A stretch of DNA of 64,000 nucleotides from Jiangella gansuensis DSM 44835 (lineage in GTDB: Bacteria > Actinomycetota > Actinomycetes > Jiangellales > Jiangellaceae): NCBI RefSeq assembly GCF_000515395.1, contig NZ_KI911782.1, positions 186,001 through 250,000 on the forward strand. Reading direction: 5' to 3'. The position numbers were made by a program, and so were the translations under genes. Shown here one piece after another: positions 59,397 to 64,000 of this stretch (positions within the stretch are counted from its first letter, which is position 1; every line of letters begins with the position of its first letter). A model generated the notes under the pieces. It saw only the letters and a program-made list of their open reading frames with translations, searched no databases and was not told the origin of the DNA.

Positions 59397-59996
59397 ATGT
59401 ACGAAGGCGTCGTCCAGGACCTCATCGACGAGCTCGGGCGGTTACCGGGCGTCGGTCCGAAGAGCGCCCAGCGCATCGCGTTCCACCTGCTGGCCGCCGA
59501 CGCCGACGACGTGCGCCGGTTGGTGTCGGCGCTCACCGAGGTCAAGGAGAAGGTCCGGTTCTGCACCGTCTGCGGCAACGTCGCGCAGCAGGAGCAGTGC
59601 CGCATCTGCCTCGACCAGCGGCGCGACCCGTCCATTCTGTGTGTGGTCGAGGAGCCGAAGGACGTGGTGGCCATCGAGCGGACGCGTGAGTTCCGCGGCC
59701 GCTACCACGTGCTCGGTGGCGCCATCAGCCCCATCGAGGGCGTTGGTCCGGACGACCTGCGGGTACGGGAGTTGATGACAAGGCTCGCCGACGACGCGGT
59801 CAAGGAGATCATCCTCGCCACCGACCCGAATCTCGAGGGCGAGGCGACGGCCACCTACCTGGCCCGGATGATCAAGCCGATGGGGTTGCGCGTGACGCGT
59901 CTAGCCAGTGGACTTCCGGTAGGTGGTGATCTCGAGTATGCCGATGAGGTCACCCTGGGTCGTGCGTTCGAGGGACGGAGACTTCTCGATGTCTAG
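59397..59996 (+). CDS. recR: Recombination protein RecR
   Basis: The protein has 199 residues, the normal length. A helix-hairpin-helix ([18 protein letters not shown]) precedes a C4 zinc finger (C56, C59, C68, C71) and a Toprim domain ([27 protein letters not shown]). It acts with RecF and RecO in recombinational repair. It overlaps the next gene by 8 bp. Confidence 0.95.
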   Translation: MYEGVVQDLIDELGRLPGVGPKSAQRIAFHLLAADADDVRRLVSALTEVKEKVRFCTVCGNVAQQEQCRICLDQRRDPSILCVVEEPKDVVAIERTREFRGRYHVLGGAISPIEGVGPDDLRVRELMTRLADDAVKEIILATDPNLEGEATATYLARMIKPMGLRVTRLASGLPVGGDLEYADEVTLGRAFEGRRLLDV

Positions 59997-60594
59997 TGCT
60001 GCTGCAACCCGGTCGGCCGCGGACCAGGCCGAGGAGTACGCCGATTTCGCTGCCGAGATCGCGGACCAGGTCGAGAGCTTCCTGCTCGCAGTCCGCGAGA
60101 TCGCCCGCGGCAGCGACCCGGGCAGCACGCTTTCGCTCCTGCTCCTCGAGGTCAGCCAGCTGTGCCTGGCCGGCGGGCGGCTCGGCGCCATCAGCGACGT
60201 CGTCCCCGACGAGCGGTTCGAGCCCGACGCCGGCCCGGACGCCGACGTCGATGAGCTGCGGGAGCGCATCGCGGCGCTTCTCGACCCGGTCGACGGCTAC
60301 GTCGAGGTGGTCGACCCCATCGACCCGGAGCGCGGCGCCACCGGCTTCCGGATCTCCGACGACCTCGCCAGCATCGCGCAGGACCTGCTGCACGGGATGT
60401 CGCACTACCGTGACGGCCGCGTCATCGAGGCGCTGTGGTGGTGGCAGTTCTCGTACCTGTCGTCGTGGGGTTCCACGGCGGGGGCCGCGCTGCGGGCGTT
60501 GCACTCGCTGATCGCGCACACCCGGCTCGACCACCACGACGAAGACATCGATATCACCCAGGAGACCCTGATCCCGGTCGAGGCCGAACTCTGA
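59989..60594 (+). CDS. DUF5063 family protein
   Basis: The protein has 201 residues. It is acidic and helical, with [18 protein letters not shown], then [19 protein letters not shown] and [14 protein letters not shown]. Such proteins (DUF5063) are encoded directly after recR in many actinobacteria; their role is unknown. ATG 59989 overlaps the recR stop, so translation is probably coupled. No zinc or membrane motif is visible. Confidence 0.85.
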   Translation: MSSAAATRSAADQAEEYADFAAEIADQVESFLLAVREIARGSDPGSTLSLLLLEVSQLCLAGGRLGAISDVVPDERFEPDAGPDADVDELRERIAALLDPVDGYVEVVDPIDPERGATGFRISDDLASIAQDLLHGMSHYRDGRVIEALWWWQFSYLSSWGSTAGAALRALHSLIAHTRLDHHDEDIDITQETLIPVEAEL

Positions 60595-60686
60595 ACATCC
60601 TGTCCCGCGATCCGGACGTCTCGGGGCACTGCGGTCCCGTCGCCTAGACTGCCATGGGCACGTTTCGGACCTGGGAGGAGTGTGCC

Positions 60687-61960
<1,274 letters not shown>

Positions 61961-61964
<4 letters not shown>

Positions 61965-63028
61965 CCGACACCAGCCGCCCCACTCTCGCCGTCGTCGGCG
62001 CCACCGGTGCCGTCGGCACGGTCATGCGCGACATCCTCTCCACCCGGCAGGACGTCTGGGGCGAGATCCGGCTCATCGCGTCCGCGCGCTCGGCCGGTCG
62101 CCGGCTCACCGTTCGCGGTGAAGAGGTCGAGGTCCAGGCGCTGACCGCCGACGTCTTCGACGGCGTCGACGTCGCCATGTTCGACGTCCCCGACGAGGTG
62201 TCCGCCGAGTGGGCGCCGGTCGCCGTCGAGCGCGGCGCCGTCGTGGTCGACAACTCCGGCGCGTTCCGCATGGATCCGGATGTCCCGCTCGTGGTTCCCG
62301 AGGTCAACGCGCGGGCGGCACGGCAGCGGCCGCGCGGCATCATCGCCAACCCCAACTGCACCACCCTGACCATGATCGTGGTGCTGGGGGCACTGCACGC
62401 CGAGTTGGGGCTGACTGCCGTGCATGCCTCGTCGTACCAGGCCGCGTCCGGTGCCGGTCAGGCCGGCATCGACACGCTGCACGACCAGCTGAACAAGGTC
62501 GCCGGCAACCGCGAGCTCGGCACCCACCCGGGTGACGTGCGCCGCGTCGTCGGTTCCGAACTGGGTCCCTTCCCGGCGCCGCTCGCCCTGAACGTCGTCC
62601 CGTGGGCGGGGTCGCTGAAGAGCGACGGCTGGAGCTCGGAGGAGCTGAAGATCCGCAACGAGTCGCGGAAGATCCTCGACCTCCCCGACCTCAAGGTATC
62701 GGCCACCTGTGTGCGCGTCCCCGTGGTCACCACCCACTCGGTCACCATGCACGCGACGTTCGAGCGTGAGGTCAGCACCGAGCGGGCGTGCGAGATCCTG
62801 CGCGACGCTCCTGGCGTGGTTCTCTACGACGACCCGTCCCGCGGCGAGTTCCCCACGCCGGCCGACGTGGTCGGCACCGACCCGACGTGGGTCGGGCGCG
62901 TGCGCCGGGCACTCGACGACCCGCAGTCGCTGGAGCTGTTCGTGTGCGGCGACAACCTGCGCAAGGGCGCGGCGCTCAACACCGCGCAGATCGCCGAGCT
63001 GCTGGCCCCGGAGTTCACCACCGCCTGA
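61961..63028 (+). CDS. asd: Aspartate-semialdehyde dehydrogenase
   Basis: The protein has 355 residues. The NADP-binding loop is [12 protein letters not shown]; the catalytic cysteine is in NPNCTT (about residue 132), and the active-site His region is [10 protein letters not shown]. It reduces aspartyl phosphate to the semialdehyde. The start overlaps the aspartokinase stop (ATGA). The lysC-asd operon order is standard in actinobacteria. Confidence 0.95.
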
Positions 63029-63037
63029 CCACGGTGA

Positions 63038-63463
63038 TCACGAGCGAGTTCGAGAGAACTCCTCGGCGGTCTCCACCAGGTGCTTCGCTTGCGGAAGCGC
63101 TGCGGTCACTCGTTGCTGTCCGACGTGCAGGACGCCGTAGTGAGCGTCGTCCTTGACGGACAACAGCCGGCTGAGGTCCCGAGCCATCGTCTCGCCGATG
63201 CCGGTGACCTGCCGGAGCAAGTCGCTGGCTTGCCTGTGATCCTGACCACGTGAGCGCTGGCCCAGCGCGATGCAGCAAACGGCGTCGGAAGCGCCTCTTC
63301 CGGCCAGGACGGCGAGCGACGCGGCCACGTTCGGGGTGGCCAAGTCATCGTCCTGATCGCCCACGAGTTCAGCGACGTCGAGGAAAGCGCGTGCGTGTTC
63401 CAACCGGGCGGCGGCCTGTGCAGGGTCGCATCGTGCTGTCCGTCCACCCGGACGAGCGTTCAT
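63038..63463 (-). CDS. HEPN-like protein (SAV_6107-type) paired with a nucleotidyltransferase
   Basis: The protein has 141 residues and is all helical. Helices such as ARLEHARAFLDVAELVG and GETMARDLSRLLSVK lead to the DDAHYGVLHV turn, a pattern seen in HEPN proteins of the SAV_6107 type. The classic R-x4-6-H is not clear. ATG 63463 follows AGGAGG and overlaps the nucleotidyltransferase stop by 4 bp. HEPN-MNT pairs act as toxin-antitoxin modules; here this is inferred from gene pairing. Confidence 0.68.
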   Translation of the reverse strand: MNARPGGRTARCDPAQAAARLEHARAFLDVAELVGDQDDDLATPNVAASLAVLAGRGASDAVCCIALGQRSRGQDHRQASDLLRQVTGIGETMARDLSRLLSVKDDAHYGVLHVGQQRVTAALPQAKHLVETAEEFSRTRS

Positions 63464-64000
63464 GTGCGCCTCCTCTTGACGTCGCGGAGCAGGTCTCGAA
63501 GCCCGCCGCCGGCGAGCGTGATGGAGTCGCGGATCCACTCGTCGACGAGTGGATCCGCGGCCGCCACATGCTCGGACAGCCGATCGATGTCGAGGTGGAA
63601 AGGCTGGCAACGGTTGCCGGTCCAGCTCTCGGTGCGGCGTTGGAGTTCGTCGATCTGCTCCAGCCAGGTTCGATCGTCATCAGCGACGTGGGCCGGCCGG
63701 ACCACGAGGATGTCGATATCGGAGTCGGCGTCGCCATCGCCACGCGCGGTTGAACCGAAGAGCGAAGCATGCGTGGGCGGCGTGTGCCACGATTCGAACT
63801 CGGCCCGCAGCCGCTCTATGAAGGTCCGCCGGACCGACGCCAGGATTTCGACTGCCGGCCATGCGAGATGGTCACGGTTCGCCTCATAGAAGACCGCTGA
63901 ACTACGCTCATCGGCCCGAACCACTCCTTGCCCGACGAGGCGTGCCAGGGCTAGGCGTATCCCATTGGGGGAGCCGATACCGGCCAGCTGCTGGACCTCA
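63460..64000 (-). CDS. Winged-helix/nucleotidyltransferase protein (5' part beyond window edge)
   Basis: The frame is open to the window edge, so the start is missing. It begins with a likely winged helix (VQQLAGIGSPNGIRLALARL, then GQGVVRADER). A minimal nucleotidyltransferase domain follows, with LFGSTARGDGDADSDIDILV, which contains the GS and DxD catalytic elements. Such proteins AMPylate or nucleotidylate partners, including HEPN toxins. It overlaps the HEPN-like gene by 4 bp. An internal GTG at 63924 is not the natural start. Confidence 0.8.
   Translation of the reverse strand, partial: EVQQLAGIGSPNGIRLALARLVGQGVVRADERSSAVFYEANRDHLAWPAVEILASVRRTFIERLRAEFESWHTPPTHASLFGSTARGDGDADSDIDILVVRPAHVADDDRTWLEQIDELQRRTESWTGNRCQPFHLDIDRLSEHVAAADPLVDEWIRDSITLAGGGLRDLLRDVKRRRT

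Overview
The window is about 70% G+C DNA from a chromosome of an actinobacterium. The evidence is the gene content and order: dnaX-ybaB-recR-DUF5063-aspartokinase-asd, a three-gene pntAA-pntAB-pntB transhydrogenase, a tRNA-adenosine-deaminase-associated protein next to the deaminase, and an actinobacterial Tad pilus locus with a LysM-BTAD regulator. Jiangella- or Nocardioides-like organisms would fit, but the genus cannot be fixed from the sequence alone.

Layout. 0-6.3 kb: DUF1707 protein (cut by the left edge), NUDIX hydrolase, secreted CAP-domain protein, tandem GNAT, TetR, alpha/beta hydrolase and a DUF2786 protein. 6.3-17 kb: a leftward Tad/Flp-type pilus operon (cpaB, cpaE-like, cpaF/tadA, tadB, tadC, two TadE-like, one TadG-like) headed by a small sigma-like protein and faced by a divergent LysM-BTAD membrane regulator. 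17-28 kb: accessory metabolism and regulation (YbaK deacylase, sirtuin, divergent MarR/MFS, divergent PAP2/TetR, lipoprotein, divergent PhyH dioxygenase/GH38 alpha-mannosidase), with clear operator-like repeats in three of the divergent promoters. 28-39.9 kb: core genes (pntAA-AB-B, upp, a glutamate-dehydrogenase-like protein with an altered active site, tadA deaminase, tRNA-Ser(CGA), K+/H+ antiporter, LytR_C protein, HerA-like ATPase, methyltransferase).

39.9-56.2 kb: an integrated AICE-type element (pSAM2-like actinomycete integrative and conjugative element) bounded by a perfect 58-bp direct repeat of the 3' part of tRNA-Ser(GGA). Its backbone is a KorSA-like GntR repressor with palindromic operators over the promoter of a Pra-like activator, an FtsK/TraB translocase split by a frameshift, a RepSA-type initiator, an excisionase and a tyrosine integrase. 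A RelE-XRE toxin-antitoxin pair lies near the left end. Between these sits a distinctly lower-G+C cargo of about 6 kb: a KAP-family P-loop ATPase, then two large divergent paralogous proteins each carrying an R-x4-H HEPN-type motif. I regard this cargo as the best candidate in the window for an undescribed, probably anti-phage, system. Two backbone genes look damaged (an in-frame TAG at 50496 and the frameshift near 51915), so the element may be defective for transfer.

56.2-64 kb: reconstituted tRNA-Ser(GGA), SRP RNA, then the conserved dnaX-ybaB-recR-DUF5063 and aspartokinase-asd clusters, and at the right edge a HEPN-like/nucleotidyltransferase pair whose second gene runs out of the window.
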